DNA of 64,000 bases from Variovorax paradoxus. Its GTDB lineage: Bacteria > Pseudomonadota > Gammaproteobacteria > Burkholderiales > Burkholderiaceae_C. The notes under the pieces were generated by a model, which worked only from the letters and a program-made list of their open reading frames with translations, ran no database searches and had not been told where the DNA came from. The stretch's first letter is position 1. Every line of letters begins with the position of its first letter. The stretch spans positions 7,071,001-7,135,000 of the forward strand of contig NZ_CP045644.1 in NCBI RefSeq assembly GCF_009498455.1. The letters are read 5' to 3'. A program made the position numbers and the translations under genes. Shown one piece after another: positions 48,708 to 59,350 of this stretch.

Positions 48708-49535
48708 ATGCGCCACACCCTGCTTGCCGCGGCCCTTGCCGCTTCCGCCCTGCTGACCGGCGTTGCCGCCCATGCGGACCAGCTCGCCGACATCAAGAAA
48801 AAGGGCGAACTCGTGGTCGGCGTGCTCGGCACCGACGAGCCCGCCACCTTCATCGATCCGAAGACGCGCCAGATCGTCGGCTACGAAGTCGACCTGGTCA
48901 ACGCCATCGCGAAAAAGATCGGCGTGAAGCCGGTGCTCAAGCAGATCGCCGTGGCCGCGCGCATTCCCGAACTGCAGCAGGGCCACGTGGACCTGGTGGC
49001 CGCCGGCCTCACGCACAACAAGGAGCGCGAGGCGCAGATCGACTTCTCGCTCACCACCTTCGTCACCGGCCAGAAGGCCGTCGTGAAGAAGACCAGCGGC
49101 ATCACCGACGTGCCGCAGCTCGGCGGCAAGAAGGTGCTGACCATCCGCGGCGGCACGCAGGAACCCAACATCCGCAAGGCCGTGCCCACCGCCGAGGTCG
49201 TGACCTTCGACACCAGCCAGCAGGCCTTCCAGGCGCTGCAGCAGGGCAAGGGCGTGGGTTACGTGGACGACGAGGCCGCGCTGCTGCGCAGTTACGCCAA
49301 GCTGGGCCCGCAGAAGGCGCAGTACGTGGTGCTCAAGCAGAACCTGAGCACCGAGTCGCTGGCCATCGGCATCAAGAAGGGCGAGAGCGGCCTGAAGGCG
49401 GTGGTGGACGACACGCTGCGCGAACTCGAGAAGTCGGGCGAAGCGCAGAAGATCTTCATCAAGTGGTACGGCCCGAACACGGCGTCAGGCTTCCAGACGC
49501 GCGACTTCAAGCTCGAGACCGACAAGATCGACTGA
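48708..49535 (+). CDS. Polar amino-acid ABC transporter, periplasmic binding protein
   Basis: 275 residues, with a Sec signal at about 1-23 (ending AAHA). SBP family 3: LADIKKKGELVVGVLGTDEPATFIDPKTRQIVGYEVDLVNAIAKKIGV and RIPELQQGHVDLVAAGLT. It binds a polar amino acid or similar compound in the periplasm. It leads a cluster with two permeases and an ATPase, but a palindromic repeat separates it from the first permease, so the receptor may be made in excess. A strong AGAGAGG precedes the ATG. Confidence 0.92.
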   Translation: MRHTLLAAALAASALLTGVAAHADQLADIKKKGELVVGVLGTDEPATFIDPKTRQIVGYEVDLVNAIAKKIGVKPVLKQIAVAARIPELQQGHVDLVAAGLTHNKEREAQIDFSLTTFVTGQKAVVKKTSGITDVPQLGGKKVLTIRGGTQEPNIRKAVPTAEVVTFDTSQQAFQALQQGKGVGYVDDEAALLRSYAKLGPQKAQYVVLKQNLSTESLAIGIKKGESGLKAVVDDTLRELEKSGEAQKIFIKWYGPNTASGFQTRDFKLETDKID

Positions 49536-49551
49536 CCGGTCTTTTGACTTT

Positions 49552-49665
49552 CTCCTTCCCCTTCCGGGGGAAGACCGGGATGGGGGCTGACAGCCTTCGC
49601 ACAGGCCGCGGCACATCAACCGCCGCCGTGCCCCCACCCCACCCTCCCCAGCGGGGAGGGAGAAG
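49552..49665. repeat. Intergenic palindromic repeat, copy 2 (full)
   Basis: Same architecture as the copy at 43284: left hairpin CTTCCCCTTCCGGGGGAAG, core GGATGGGGGC, right hairpin CCCTCCCCAGCGGGGAGGG. It fills the space between the ABC receptor and first permease genes. The middle part differs between copies, while the hairpins are kept. Confidence 0.8.
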
Positions 49666-49697
49666 ATTCCCTCGCGACGGTGATACTGTCGCCCCCC

Positions 49698-50393
49698 ATG
49701 CCCCTGTTCGACTATTCGCTGCTGCTCACCGGCCAGTACCACGACATGCTGGTCGCGGGCCTGTGGCTGTCGCTGCAGCTGCTCGCGGTCTCGCTCGTTT
49801 TCGCGCTGCCGCTGGCGCTGGTGGTGGCGCTGCTGCGGCTCTCGCCGCTGGCGCCACTGCGCTGGCTCGGCTTTGCGTACGTGGAATCGATCCGCAACAT
49901 CCCACTGCTGGCCCACATGCTCTTCTGGTATTTCGGCGCGCCCGAGCTGCTGCCCGAAGGCATCAAGACCTGGCTCTATGAAGGTCACATCGAGGCCTAC
50001 AGCGCGATCGTCGCGCTGTCGCTGTACACAGCCGCCTTCATGGCCGAGGACATCCGCAGCGGCATCCGCTCGATCCCGGCCGTGCAGTTCGAGGCCGGTC
50101 GCGCGCTGGGCTTCAGCTTCCTGGCCACCATGCGCCGCGTGGTGCTGCCGCAGGCGCTGCGCGTGACCGTGCCGCCGCTCATCTCGCAGACGCTGAGCCT
50201 GTGGAAGAACACCTCGATCGCCACCGTGATCGGCGTGGCCGAGCTGATGTACCAGGCCGGGCAGGTCGAAAGCGCCACCTTCCGCAGCTTCGAGTCGTTC
50301 GCGTTCGCGAGCGCGGCGTACCTGACGGTGTCGCTCGCCATCACCGGGCTCGCGACCTGGTACCACCACCGCTTCCCGGTGCGGACCATATGA
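49698..50393 (+). CDS. Polar amino-acid ABC transporter permease 1
   Basis: 231 residues, His/Glu/Gln/Arg/opine-type permease with four or five membrane helices. The EAA loop is [34 protein letters not shown] 49698 is preferred to 49680, which lies in the repeat flank. It pairs with permease 2 (50488) and the ATPase. Confidence 0.92.
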   Translation: MPLFDYSLLLTGQYHDMLVAGLWLSLQLLAVSLVFALPLALVVALLRLSPLAPLRWLGFAYVESIRNIPLLAHMLFWYFGAPELLPEGIKTWLYEGHIEAYSAIVALSLYTAAFMAEDIRSGIRSIPAVQFEAGRALGFSFLATMRRVVLPQALRVTVPPLISQTLSLWKNTSIATVIGVAELMYQAGQVESATFRSFESFAFASAAYLTVSLAITGLATWYHHRFPVRTI

Positions 50394-50410
50394 AGGCGGT
50401 CGAGCGCCGC

Positions 50411-50480
50411 CGGGCCGCCCCAAGGCGCGAGCGGCCCCCTCGGGGGGCAGCGAGGACACGCAGTGCCGAGCGTGGGGGCC
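50411..50480. repeat. Second class of GC-rich intergenic repeat
   Basis: GGGCCGCCCCAAGGCGCGAGCGGCCCCCTCGGGGGGCAG, followed by a tail ending CGTGGGGGCC. It contains several short inverted repeats, and its two ends (GGGCCGCCCC / GTGGGGGCC) are nearly complementary. It sits between two permease genes that should be co-transcribed. A similar element is, from memory, common between genes of Comamonadaceae; only one copy is in this window. Confidence 0.6.
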
Positions 50481-50487
50481 ATTTCCA

Positions 50488-51198
50488 ATGCTAGAAATCA
50501 TCAACGACTACTGGGTCTACTTCCTCATCGGCCAGTACCCGAACGGCCCGCTCGGCGGCCTGGTGCTCACGTTGCTGCTGGCCTCGTGCGGGCTGGTGCT
50601 CGCGCTGCCGCTGGGCATCGTGCTCGGCCTGGCGCGCGTGAGCCCGTGGCGCTGCGTGCGCTGGCCCGTCACGGCGCTGGTGTTCGTGGTGCGCGGCCTG
50701 CCGCTCTTGATGGTGATCTTCTGGGCCTACTTCTTCCTGCCCAGCGTCACGGGCGTGAAGACCGACCAGTTCACCACCATGCTGATCGCGCTCGTGATCT
50801 TCGATGCCGCCTACCTCGCCGAGATCGTGCGCGCCGGCATCCAGGGCCTGCCGCGCGGGCAGATGGAAACCGCGCGCGCGCTCGGCCTGAGCTACTTCGG
50901 CGCCATGCGCCTCGTGGTGCTGCCGCAGGCGCTGCGCAGCATGCTGCCCTCGCTGGTGAACCAGTTCGTCTCGACCATCAAGGAGACCTCGCTGGGCTAC
51001 ATCATCGGGCTGGCCGAGGTGTCGTTCATTGCCACGCAGATCAACACGCAGGTGTTCACCAAGCCGGCGCAGATCTACCTGATCCTGGGCCTGACCTACT
51101 TCATCCTGTGCTTCGGCCTCTCGCGCTTCGCCTACTGGCTGGAGCGCCGGCTCGCGCGCCGCGGCCTTCCCGCCGCGACCCTCAAGGTGCCCGCATGA
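50488..51198 (+). CDS. Polar amino-acid ABC transporter permease 2
   Basis: 236 residues of the same permease class. Hydrophobic helices near 20-45, 60-85 and 100-120, and two near the end. EAA loop [31 protein letters not shown]. Its stop overlaps the ATPase start (ATGA). It forms the heterodimeric channel with permease 1. Confidence 0.92.
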   Translation: MLEIINDYWVYFLIGQYPNGPLGGLVLTLLLASCGLVLALPLGIVLGLARVSPWRCVRWPVTALVFVVRGLPLLMVIFWAYFFLPSVTGVKTDQFTTMLIALVIFDAAYLAEIVRAGIQGLPRGQMETARALGLSYFGAMRLVVLPQALRSMLPSLVNQFVSTIKETSLGYIIGLAEVSFIATQINTQVFTKPAQIYLILGLTYFILCFGLSRFAYWLERRLARRGLPAATLKVPA

Positions 51199-51938
51199 TC
51201 GAACTCGAAAAAGTCAACAAGTGGTACGGCAGCTACCACGCACTGGTCGACGTGACCGAAACCATCCACAAGGGCGAGGTGGTCGTGGTGTGCGGACCCT
51301 CGGGTTCGGGCAAATCGACGCTGATCCGCACCTTCAACCGGCTGGAGCCGATCCAGTCGGGCCGCATCACGCTCGACGGGCAGGACATCCACGCGCCCGG
51401 CCTGGACGTGAACGCGTTTCGCTCGCGCATCGGCTTCGTCTTTCAGCAGTTCAACCTGTTCCCGCACCTCAGCGTGCTGCAGAACTGCACCATGGCGCCG
51501 ATGCAGCTGCACGGCCTCTCGCGCAAGGAGGCCGACGCGCGCGCGATGGCGCTGCTGGAGCGCGTGGGCCTCGCGAACAAGGCCAACGCGTGGCCCGGTG
51601 AGCTGTCGGGCGGCCAGCAGCAGCGCGTGGCCATTGCGCGCGCGCTCGCCATGAAGCCGCCGCTGATGCTGTTCGACGAGCCCACCAGCGCGCTCGACCC
51701 CGAGATGGTCGGCGAGGTGCTGCTGGTGATGCGCGACCTCACGCGCGACGGCATGACCATGGTGTGCGTCACGCACGAGATGGGCTTTGCGCGCGAGGTG
51801 GCCGACCGCGTGCTCTTCATGGACCAGGGCCAGGTGCTCGAACGCGCCACGCCCGACGACTTTTTCAACCGCCCGCAGCACCCGCGCGCGCAGCAGTTTC
51901 TGTCCGACATCCGTTCGCCTTTTTCGAGAGACGCATGA
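51195..51938 (+). CDS. Polar amino-acid ABC transporter ATPase
   Basis: 247 residues. Walker [11 protein letters not shown]-loop [11 protein letters not shown]; signature LSGGQQQR; Walker [13 protein letters not shown]; switch His CVTHEMGF. Close to GlnQ/HisP-type. Overlaps permease 2 upstream and the 2OG oxygenase downstream by 4 bases each. No C-terminal regulatory domain. Confidence 0.95.
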   Translation: MIELEKVNKWYGSYHALVDVTETIHKGEVVVVCGPSGSGKSTLIRTFNRLEPIQSGRITLDGQDIHAPGLDVNAFRSRIGFVFQQFNLFPHLSVLQNCTMAPMQLHGLSRKEADARAMALLERVGLANKANAWPGELSGGQQQRVAIARALAMKPPLMLFDEPTSALDPEMVGEVLLVMRDLTRDGMTMVCVTHEMGFAREVADRVLFMDQGQVLERATPDDFFNRPQHPRAQQFLSDIRSPFSRDA

Positions 51939-52936
51939 CCGACCAATCTCTTCCCCTCATCGACGTCGCGCCGCTCGTGGCCGGCGCGCCCGACCGCGAA
52001 CGCGTGGCCGCGCAGATCGGCGACGCCTGCCGCGCGCACGGCTTCTTCTACGTGACCGGCCATGGTGTCGACCCAGCGCTGATCCAGCGGCTCGAAGACC
52101 TGAGCCACCAGTTCTTCGACCTGCCCGAGGAAACCAAGATGCAATGGCGCATGGCCCTCGGCGGCCGTGCCTGGCGCGGTTATTTCCCGCGCGGCGGCGA
52201 GCTGACCTCGGGCCGCCCCGACTGGAAGGAAGGCCTCTACCTGGGCACCGAGCTGCCCGCCGACCACCCGCTGGTGCAGGCGAAGACGCCGGTGCACGGG
52301 CCGAACCTCTTTCCCGACGTGCCGGGTTTCCGCGAGACCATCCTCGCGTACATGGATGCGGTGACGCAGCTGGGCCATCGGCTCATGGAAGGCATCGCGC
52401 TGGGCCTCGGCCTGCCCGCGGGCTACTTTGCGCAGCGCTACACGGCCGACCCGCTGATCCTGTTCCGTCTCTTCAACTACCCGACGCAGGCCGTGCCCGA
52501 GGGCCTGGACGTGCAATGGGGCGTGGGCGAGCACACCGACTACGGCCTGCTCACGATCCTGCACCAGGACACCGTGGGCGGCCTCGCGGTGCACACGCCG
52601 GGCGGCTGGATCGACGCGCCGCCGGTGCCCGGCGCCTTCGTCTGCAACATCGGCGACATGCTCGACCGCATGACCGGCGGGCTCTACAAGTCGACGCCGC
52701 ACCGCGTGAAGCGCAACACCTCGGGCCGCGACCGGCTGTCGTTCCCGCTGTTCTTCGACCCGAACTTCGAAGCGCGCGTGCAGCGCATCGAAGGCCTCGC
52801 CGGTGCCGATGCGCTCGACGACAGCGCCGAGCGCTGGGACCGCGCCAACGTGCACGCGTTCAGCGGGCGCTATGGCGATTACCTGCTGGCCAAAGTGTCG
52901 AAGGTGTTTCCGCAGCTGCGGGACGAGGTGCTCTGA
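51935..52936 (+). CDS. 2-oxoglutarate/Fe(II) oxygenase, isopenicillin N synthase-like
   Basis: 333 residues. The DIOX_N part has [11 protein letters not shown] and [15 protein letters not shown]. The catalytic core has the 2-His-1-Asp triad: GEHTDYG (His, Asp) and STPHRVKR (His), plus [11 protein letters not shown] with the 2OG-binding Arg. It would hydroxylate or oxidise a small substrate. Its start overlaps the ABC ATPase stop, so it may act on what the transporter brings in. Product not known. Confidence 0.88.
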   Translation: MTDQSLPLIDVAPLVAGAPDRERVAAQIGDACRAHGFFYVTGHGVDPALIQRLEDLSHQFFDLPEETKMQWRMALGGRAWRGYFPRGGELTSGRPDWKEGLYLGTELPADHPLVQAKTPVHGPNLFPDVPGFRETILAYMDAVTQLGHRLMEGIALGLGLPAGYFAQRYTADPLILFRLFNYPTQAVPEGLDVQWGVGEHTDYGLLTILHQDTVGGLAVHTPGGWIDAPPVPGAFVCNIGDMLDRMTGGLYKSTPHRVKRNTSGRDRLSFPLFFDPNFEARVQRIEGLAGADALDDSAERWDRANVHAFSGRYGDYLLAKVSKVFPQLRDEVL

Positions 52937-52959
52937 ACTGAACGCGCGCCCTGGCCTCG

Positions 52960-53628
52960 TCAGGGAAACCAGCGCGTCACATGCGGCACTGCATCGTGCA
53001 GCGAATCAAGCACATGAAAGGCCTGCGCAACGATCGCCTCGGGCGGGTGCTTGAGGTCGGGCACCACCACCACGCGCATCCCGGCGGCCAGTGCGGCCTT
53101 GGCGCCGTTCTCGCTGTCTTCGAAGGCGACGCAATCGACAGGGTCCACGCCCAAGCGCTCGGCCGCGAGGCGGTACAGCGCCGGGTCGGGCTTGGCGCGC
53201 GCCACCTCGTCACCGCCCGCGAAGGCCTCGAAGTGATGGAGCACGTCGAGACTGCCCAGGCAGGCCGCGATCTGGCCGCGTGTGGACGACGACGCGACCG
53301 CGCAGCGCGTGCCACGTCCGCGCAAGGCGGTGAGCAGCTCGGCCGCGCCGGGCTTGATGGGAAAGAGCGGCCGCACGTCGCCTGCCAGACGTTCCAGCTG
53401 CAGCGCGGCAGTCACTTGCGCCGCCGCATGCTGGTAGGCAGCGACGCCGCCGAGCAGCCCCGCAAGGATCTGCTTCGACTCGCCCATGGCCAGCCCCACG
53501 CATTGCAGGTACTGGGCGTGCGAAAGCTCGATATCGAGCGTGCGGGCCGCGGCGATCCAGGCGGCCATGATGGGGCGCTCGGAATCGATCAGCAGTCCGT
53601 CCATGTCAAAAATGGCGGCGGTGAACAT
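52960..53628 (-). CDS. HAD-superfamily phosphatase (phosphoglucomutase/gph-like)
   Basis: 222 residues. Motif [12 protein letters not shown]; motif II AVASSST; motif III with [14 protein letters not shown]; motif [15 protein letters not shown]1-type cap lies between motifs I and II. Typical of beta-phosphoglucomutase/sugar-phosphatase members (YniC/YcjU-like). Substrate unknown. Downstream of a terminator on the same strand, so expressed separately from the MHS transporter. Confidence 0.88.
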   Translation of the reverse strand: MFTAAIFDMDGLLIDSERPIMAAWIAAARTLDIELSHAQYLQCVGLAMGESKQILAGLLGGVAAYQHAAAQVTAALQLERLAGDVRPLFPIKPGAAELLTALRGRGTRCAVASSSTRGQIAACLGSLDVLHHFEAFAGGDEVARAKPDPALYRLAAERLGVDPVDCVAFEDSENGAKAALAAGMRVVVVPDLKHPPEAIVAQAFHVLDSLHDAVPHVTRWFP

Positions 53629-53664
53629 CGAGGCGAATCCTAAGCGAGCCGCGCAGCGGCCATG

Positions 53665-53685
53665 AAAAAAGGGGCCATCGGCCCC
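53665..53685 (-). terminator. Intrinsic terminator after the MHS transporter
   Basis: Read leftward: GGGGCC-GAT-GGCCCC, then TTTTTT. A compact, strong rho-independent terminator between the transporter stop (53712) and the HAD gene start (53628). Confidence 0.9.
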
Positions 53686-53711
53686 TTCGTTCGAGAAACG
53701 CCAGCTGCCGG

Positions 53712-55052
53712 TCAGTCCCGCGCCAACGCCCGGTTCAGCCCCAGCGCCGCCAGCGTGCCGAGCGCGCCCGACAGCAGGTAGATGCTCACGAAGGCCAGGC
53801 CGAAGTGGGCCGACAGGCCCAGAGCGACCAGCGGGGCAAAGGCCGCGCCGATGAGCCAGGCCAGGTCGGCCGTGAGGGCCGCGCCGGTGTAGCGGTACTT
53901 GGCTTCGAAGTTCGAGGTGACGGCGCCGGCCGCCTGGCCATACGACAGGCCCAGCAGCGCAAAGCCCAGCACGATGAAGATGTCCTGGCCGATGCGTCCG
54001 CCGTCGAGCAGCGTGGGCGCGAAGCCGCTGAACACGGCGATCATGGCGGCCAGGCCGCCGAGCGTGAAGCGACGGCCGATGCGGTCGGCGATGAGGCCCG
54101 AGGCCACGATGCCGATGGCGCCGAACACCGCGCCGACCATCTGCACGATCAGGAACTCGGTGATCGACTGGTCGGAGTACAGCGAGATCCACGACAGCGG
54201 GAACACCGTGATCAGGTGGAACAGCGCGTAGCTGGCCAGCGCGGCGAACGCGCCGATCAGCAGGTTGGCGCCCTGCGAGCGGGTCAGCTCGACCACGCTG
54301 GTGGGCTGCAGCTCACGCTCTTCGAGCAGGCGCGAATATTCGTCGGTGGCCACGAGGCGCAGGCGCGCGAACAGCGCCACCACGTTGATGGCGAAAGCCA
54401 CGTAGAAGGTGTAGCGCCAGCCCCAGTCGAGGAAGTCGGCCAGCGGCAGGCTGGAGTACAGGTATGCGAACAGCGCGCTGGCCACGAAGAAGCCCAGCGG
54501 TGCGCCCAGCTGGCCCAGCATGGCGTACCAGCCGCGCTTGTTGGGCGGTGCGTTCAGCGCCAGCAGCGACGGCAGGCCGTCCCACGAGCCGCCCAGCGCC
54601 AGGCCCTGGGCAAAGCGGAACACCGACAGCAGCACGATGGCCGTGAAGCCGATGCTCGCGTAGCCCGGCAGGAAGGCGATGCCGGCGGTCGAGGTGCCCA
54701 GCAGGAACAGCGCAATCGTGAGCTTGGTCTCGCGCCCGAAGCGCCGCTGGATCGCCATCGAGATCACGGTGCCGAAGGGGCGCGCGATGAAGGCGAACGA
54801 GAAGATCACGAAGGCCCAGAGCACGCCTTCCAGGCGCTGCTCGAACGGGAAGAACACCGCCGGGAACACCAGCACCGAGGCGATGCCGTAGACGAAGAAG
54901 TCGAAATACTCGGAAGCGCGACCGATGATCACGCCGACCGCGATCTCGCCCGGGGCAATGTGCGAATGGTCGGCGTCTGCGGCGCGGGCGCCGCCTTCGG
55001 GCGTGTGCGACACAGGCTGGGCGCCTTGTGGACTGATGCTGGACGTCGTCAT
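53712..55052 (-). CDS. MHS-family (metabolite:H+ symporter) MFS transporter
   Basis: 446 residues with 12 membrane segments. IIGRASEYFDFFVYGIASVLVFPAVFFP and the loop ARPFGTVISMAIQRRFGRE are the MHS signature, with GFAPTLLDG later. Start ATG 55052; the frame goes on to 55097 without support. Related proteins import shikimate, citrate, proline or similar compounds; the substrate is unknown. Divergent from the cyo operon. Confidence 0.87.
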   Translation of the reverse strand: MTTSSISPQGAQPVSHTPEGGARAADADHSHIAPGEIAVGVIIGRASEYFDFFVYGIASVLVFPAVFFPFEQRLEGVLWAFVIFSFAFIARPFGTVISMAIQRRFGRETKLTIALFLLGTSTAGIAFLPGYASIGFTAIVLLSVFRFAQGLALGGSWDGLPSLLALNAPPNKRGWYAMLGQLGAPLGFFVASALFAYLYSSLPLADFLDWGWRYTFYVAFAINVVALFARLRLVATDEYSRLLEERELQPTSVVELTRSQGANLLIGAFAALASYALFHLITVFPLSWISLYSDQSITEFLIVQMVGAVFGAIGIVASGLIADRIGRRFTLGGLAAMIAVFSGFAPTLLDGGRIGQDIFIVLGFALLGLSYGQAAGAVTSNFEAKYRYTGAALTADLAWLIGAAFAPLVALGLSAHFGLAFVSIYLLSGALGTLAALGLNRALARD

Positions 55053-55239
55053 CTTGCTGGCTGGCTGTAATTCAGGCGTCACGCCGGAGCGCGACACAGG
55101 GGGGAATTCTGGACACCCTGTAGCGTCTCACCGATTTGCGTTTACCGCCATAGGACAAAACGTCCAATAGGCGAAATCCCTCGGGCGGCGTAGATTGCAG
55201 GGTCATTTTTGCGCGGCCTTCGCACTCTCCTCTCCCGGC

Positions 55240-56265
55240 ATGCACATCCTCAAGACCCTTCGCCGAGCGCTCCTGCTGCTCTCCGCCATTTTCCTGGCGG
55301 GCTGCAACACAGTGCTGTTGAACCCCTCCGGCGACATCGCCAACCAGCAGGGGCGTCTCATCATCGTCTCGACGGTGCTGATGCTGATCATCATCATCCC
55401 GGTGATCGCGCTGACCATCTTCTTTGCCTGGCGCTATCGCCAGTCGAACAAGGAGGCCACCTACAGCCCCGACTGGGACCACTCCACGCAGCTCGAGCTG
55501 GCGATCTGGGCCGCGCCGCTCCTGATCATCATCGCGCTGGGCGCGATCACCTGGATCAGCACGCATACGCTGGACCCGTACCGCCCGCTGAGCCGCCTGG
55601 ACGCGCAGCGCCCGATTCCCGCCGAAACCAAGCCCCTGGTGGTCGAGGTGGTGGCGCTGGACTGGAAGTGGCTCTTCATCTACCCCGAGCAGGGCATTGC
55701 CACGGTGAACGAACTGGCGGCTCCGGTGGACCGCCCGATCAGCTTCAAGATCACGGCCTCGTCGGTCATGAACTCCTTCTTCATCCCCGCGCTGGCCGGC
55801 CAGATCTATGCCATGCCGGGCATGGAGACCAAGCTGCACGCGGTGATCAACAAGCCGGGCGAGTTCGAAGGCTTCTCCGCCAACTACAGCGGCGCGGGCT
55901 TCTCGGGCATGCGCTTCAAGTTCCACGGCCTGAGCCACGACGGCTTCGACCAGTGGGTGGCCAAGGTCAAGGCCGGCAAGGACGGCGAACTCACGCGCGA
56001 GCAATACAAGAAGCTCGAAGTGCCGAGCGAGCGCGAGCCCGTGCGCCACTACGCCGCGGTCGACCCGGCCCTGTACGACGCCATCCTGAACCTGTGCGTC
56101 GATCGCAACAAGATGTGCATGAAGGAAATGATGGCCATCGACGCCGACGGCGGCATGGGCAAGCCCGGCGCCTTCAACATCGCCACCAAGCAGGCCTGGC
56201 AGGCCGACTCCCTCGACACGCCCAAGCGCAAGTACGTCACCGCGATGTGCACCACCGAAGACTAA
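55240..56265 (+). CDS. cyoA: CyoA, cytochrome bo-type quinol oxidase subunit II
   Basis: 341 residues, lipoprotein signal with LAGC. Two transmembrane helices (about 40-65 and 85-105) and a cupredoxin-fold domain. The CuA-binding Cys pair of cytochrome c oxidases is absent ([23 protein letters not shown]; no Cys ligands), which marks a quinol oxidase. A COX_ARM-type C-terminal part follows. ATG 55240 gives the lipoprotein signal. First gene of the cyoABCD-SURF1-regBA run. Confidence 0.95.
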   Translation: MHILKTLRRALLLLSAIFLAGCNTVLLNPSGDIANQQGRLIIVSTVLMLIIIIPVIALTIFFAWRYRQSNKEATYSPDWDHSTQLELAIWAAPLLIIIALGAITWISTHTLDPYRPLSRLDAQRPIPAETKPLVVEVVALDWKWLFIYPEQGIATVNELAAPVDRPISFKITASSVMNSFFIPALAGQIYAMPGMETKLHAVINKPGEFEGFSANYSGAGFSGMRFKFHGLSHDGFDQWVAKVKAGKDGELTREQYKKLEVPSEREPVRHYAAVDPALYDAILNLCVDRNKMCMKEMMAIDADGGMGKPGAFNIATKQAWQADSLDTPKRKYVTAMCTTED

Positions 56266-56269
56266 GAAG

Positions 56270-58276
56270 ATGCTGCAGAACCTAGACCTGACGAAGCTCG
56301 TCTTCGGCCGCCTCTCCTGGGAGGCGATTCCCCTTCACGAGCCGATTTTGCTCGTGACCTTCGCGGCCGTGATCCTGGGCGGCCTGGCGCTGCTGGGCGC
56401 CGTGACCTACTTCAAGCTGTGGGGCACCTTGTGGAATGACTGGATCACCAGCATCGACCACAAGAAGATCGGCATCATGTACATCATCCTGGGCCTGGTG
56501 ATGCTGCTGCGCGGCTTCGCCGACGCGCTGATGATGCGGGCCCAGCAGGCCGTCGCCTTCGGCGACAACGCGGGCTTCCTGCCGCCGCACCACTACGACC
56601 AGATCTTCACCGCCCACGGCGTGATCATGATCTTCTTCGTGGCGATGCCGCTGGTCACGGGCCTCATGAACTTCGTGGTGCCGCTGCAGATCGGCGCGCG
56701 CGACGTGGCCTTTCCGTTCCTGAACAACTTCAGCTTCTGGATGACCACCTTCGGCGCCGGCCTCGTGATGGCGTCGCTGTTCGTGGGCGAGTTCGCCAAG
56801 ACCGGATGGCTGGCGTACCCGCCGCTGTCGGGCATCCTGTTCAGTCCTGACGTGGGGGTCGATTACTACATCTGGTCCTTGCAGATCGCGGGGGTGGGCA
56901 CATTGCTCTCGGGCGTGAACCTGCTGGCCACCATCGTGAAGATGCGCGCGCCCGGCATGACCATGATGAAGATGCCCGTCTTCACCTGGACGGCCCTGTG
57001 CACCAACGTGCTGATCGTGGCTGCCTTCCCGGTGCTCACGGCCGTGCTGGCCCTGCTGTCGCTCGACCGTTATGTCGGCACCAACTTCTTCACGAACGAC
57101 CTCGGCGGCAACGCCATGATGTACGTGAACCTGATCTGGATCTGGGGCCACCCCGAGGTGTACATCCTGATCCTGCCGGCCTTCGGCATCTTCTCGGAAG
57201 TGGTCTCCACCTTCTCGGGCAAGCGCCTGTTCGGCTACGCCTCGATGGTGTACGCCACGGTCGTGATCACGATCCTGTCGTACCTCGTGTGGCTGCACCA
57301 CTTCTTCACCATGGGCTCCGGCGCCAGCGTGAACTCGTTCTTCGGCATCACGACGATGATCATCTCGATCCCCACGGGCGCGAAGATCTTCAACTGGCTC
57401 TTCACCATGTACCGCGGCCGCATCCGTTTCGAGTTGCCCATGATGTGGACCATCGGCTTCATGATCACCTTCGTGATCGGCGGCATGACCGGCGTGCTGC
57501 TGGCCGTGCCCCCGGCCGACTTCGTGCTGCACAACAGCCTGTTCCTCATTGCCCACTTCCACAACGTGATCATCGGCGGCGTGCTGTTCGGCATGCTGGC
57601 GGGCATCACCTACTGGTTCCCGAAGGCCTTCGGCTACAAGCTCGATCCGTTCTGGGGCAAGTGCTCGTTCTGGTTCTGGATCGTCGGCTTCTGGATGGCC
57701 TTCATGCCGCTGTACATCCTGGGCCTGATGGGCGTCACGCGCCGCATGAGCCACTTCCAGGACATGTCGCTGCAGATCTGGTTCCAGGTCGCCGCCGTCG
57801 GTGCCGTGCTCATCGCACTGGGCATCGCCTCGTTCCTGATCCAGCTGGTGGTGAGCTTCATCCGCCGCGAGTCGCTGCGCGACACCACGGGCGACCCGTG
57901 GAACGGCCGCACGCTGGAGTGGTCGACCTCGTCGCCGCCGCCGGCCTACAACTTCGCGTTCACGCCGCGCGTGCACGACAACGACGCCTGGACCGACATG
58001 AAGGCCCGCGGCTACCAGCGTCCGCTGGAAGGCTTCAGCCCCGTGCACATGCCCAAGAACACGGCCGCCGGCTTCATCATCGCGGCGCTGAGCGCGGTGT
58101 GCGGCTTTGCGCTGATCTGGCAGATGTGGCTCCTGGCCGGCATCGGCTTCGTGGCCATGCTGGTCGCGATCATCGTCCACACCTTCAACTACAAGCGCGA
58201 CTACTACATCCCCGCGGAAGAAGTCGTGCGCACCGAAGCCGAACGCACCCGCCTGATGGCTGCCGCCCATGTCTGA
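56270..58276 (+). CDS. cyoB: CyoB, quinol oxidase subunit I
   Basis: 668 residues, about 15 membrane helices. Haem-copper signature [19 protein letters not shown], with the His-Tyr cross-link pair; HHFFTMG for Cu[15 protein letters not shown] with haem ligands; HGVIMIFF near the N-terminus. It oxidises ubiquinol and reduces O2 to water while pumping protons. Starts 4 bases after cyoA and overlaps cyoC by 8 bases. Confidence 0.97.
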   Translation: MLQNLDLTKLVFGRLSWEAIPLHEPILLVTFAAVILGGLALLGAVTYFKLWGTLWNDWITSIDHKKIGIMYIILGLVMLLRGFADALMMRAQQAVAFGDNAGFLPPHHYDQIFTAHGVIMIFFVAMPLVTGLMNFVVPLQIGARDVAFPFLNNFSFWMTTFGAGLVMASLFVGEFAKTGWLAYPPLSGILFSPDVGVDYYIWSLQIAGVGTLLSGVNLLATIVKMRAPGMTMMKMPVFTWTALCTNVLIVAAFPVLTAVLALLSLDRYVGTNFFTNDLGGNAMMYVNLIWIWGHPEVYILILPAFGIFSEVVSTFSGKRLFGYASMVYATVVITILSYLVWLHHFFTMGSGASVNSFFGITTMIISIPTGAKIFNWLFTMYRGRIRFELPMMWTIGFMITFVIGGMTGVLLAVPPADFVLHNSLFLIAHFHNVIIGGVLFGMLAGITYWFPKAFGYKLDPFWGKCSFWFWIVGFWMAFMPLYILGLMGVTRRMSHFQDMSLQIWFQVAAVGAVLIALGIASFLIQLVVSFIRRESLRDTTGDPWNGRTLEWSTSSPPPAYNFAFTPRVHDNDAWTDMKARGYQRPLEGFSPVHMPKNTAAGFIIAALSAVCGFALIWQMWLLAGIGFVAMLVAIIVHTFNYKRDYYIPAEEVVRTEAERTRLMAAAHV

Positions 58277-58943
58277 TACCACCGCTCTCTCCACTCCCCC
58301 GGGCGTGCACGTGCACGCCCACAGCGACCTGACGGGCAAGCCGCCGGTGTTCGAGCTGTTCCACGTCCGCAACGAGGACCACCACCCCGAGAACGGCACG
58401 CTGCTGGGCTTCTGGCTCTACCTGATGAGCGACTGCCTCATCTTTGCCTGCCTGTTCGCGGTATACGGCGTGCTGGGCCGCAGCTACGCGGCCGGCCCCT
58501 CGGGCGCCGACCTGTTCGACCTGCCGCTGGTGGCGATGAACACGTCGCTGCTGCTGCTGTCGTCGATCACCTACGGCTTCGCGATGCTCGAGATGCAGCG
58601 CAAGCGCATGGGCGGCGTGCTGCTGTGGCTGGGCATCACCGGCCTGCTGGGCCTGGGCTTCATCGGCCTGGAGCTGTACGAGTTCGCGCACCTGCTGCAC
58701 GAAGGCGCCGGCCCGCAGCGCAGCGCGTTCCTGTCGTCGTTCTTCGCGCTGGTGGGCACGCACGGCCTGCACGTGAGCTTCGGCATCATCTGGCTCGTCG
58801 TGCTGATGTTCCAGCTGCCCAAGCACGGCTTCACCCCCGCCAACCGCCGCCGCCTGATGTGCCTGTCGATGTTCTGGCACTTCCTGGACGTCGTGTGGAT
58901 CGGCGTCTTCACCTTTGTGTATCTGATGGGATCGATGGCATGA
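58269..58943 (+). CDS. cyoC: CyoC, quinol oxidase subunit III
   Basis: 224 residues with five membrane helices. It has [33 protein letters not shown] and [19 protein letters not shown], typical of subunit III. The His-rich N-terminus (VHVHAHSD) is unusual in that it resembles a metal-binding loop. Overlaps cyoB and cyoD. Confidence 0.95.
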   Translation: MSDTTALSTPPGVHVHAHSDLTGKPPVFELFHVRNEDHHPENGTLLGFWLYLMSDCLIFACLFAVYGVLGRSYAAGPSGADLFDLPLVAMNTSLLLLSSITYGFAMLEMQRKRMGGVLLWLGITGLLGLGFIGLELYEFAHLLHEGAGPQRSAFLSSFFALVGTHGLHVSFGIIWLVVLMFQLPKHGFTPANRRRLMCLSMFWHFLDVVWIGVFTFVYLMGSMA

Positions 58944-59350
58944 GCGCCCACACCGACACCGCCGCGCACGGCCATGGCGCACACGATGGGCACGACGCCC
59001 ATCACGACGACGGCCCCGTGAGCCACAGCACCTTCAAGGGCTACATGACCGGCTTCGTGCTGGCCGTGATCCTGACCGCGATCCCGTTCTGGCTCGTGAT
59101 GGGCAAGGTGATCGCCAACCCGAGCACTACCGCGCTAGTCATCCTCGGCTTCGCCGTCGTGCAGATCGTGGTCCACATGGTGTACTTCCTGCACATGGAC
59201 GCGAAGTCGGAAGGCGGCTGGAACATGCTGGCGCTGATCTTCACGCTGGTGCTCGTGGTCATCACGCTGGCCGGGTCGTTGTGGGTCATGTATCACATGA
59301 ACACCAACATGATGCCGGCCATGGTCCACGACATGAAGAACATGCCCTGA
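58940..59350 (+). CDS. cyoD: CyoD, quinol oxidase subunit IV
   Basis: 136 residues. N-terminal 28 residues are very His-rich (HGHGAHDGHDAHHDDG), then three membrane helices with GYMTGFVLAVILTAIPFWLVM and VHMVYFLHMDAKSEGGWN. The starts overlap (ATGA with cyoC; TGATG with SURF1). The His-rich head is longer than in E. coli CyoD and might bind copper; that is a guess. Confidence 0.93.
   Translation: MSAHTDTAAHGHGAHDGHDAHHDDGPVSHSTFKGYMTGFVLAVILTAIPFWLVMGKVIANPSTTALVILGFAVVQIVVHMVYFLHMDAKSEGGWNMLALIFTLVLVVITLAGSLWVMYHMNTNMMPAMVHDMKNMP

Noticed and set aside
55053..55239. RegA or Anr-type binding site before cyoA
   Set aside because: GGAC-N5-GTCC dyad present, but no match I can defend to a known site.
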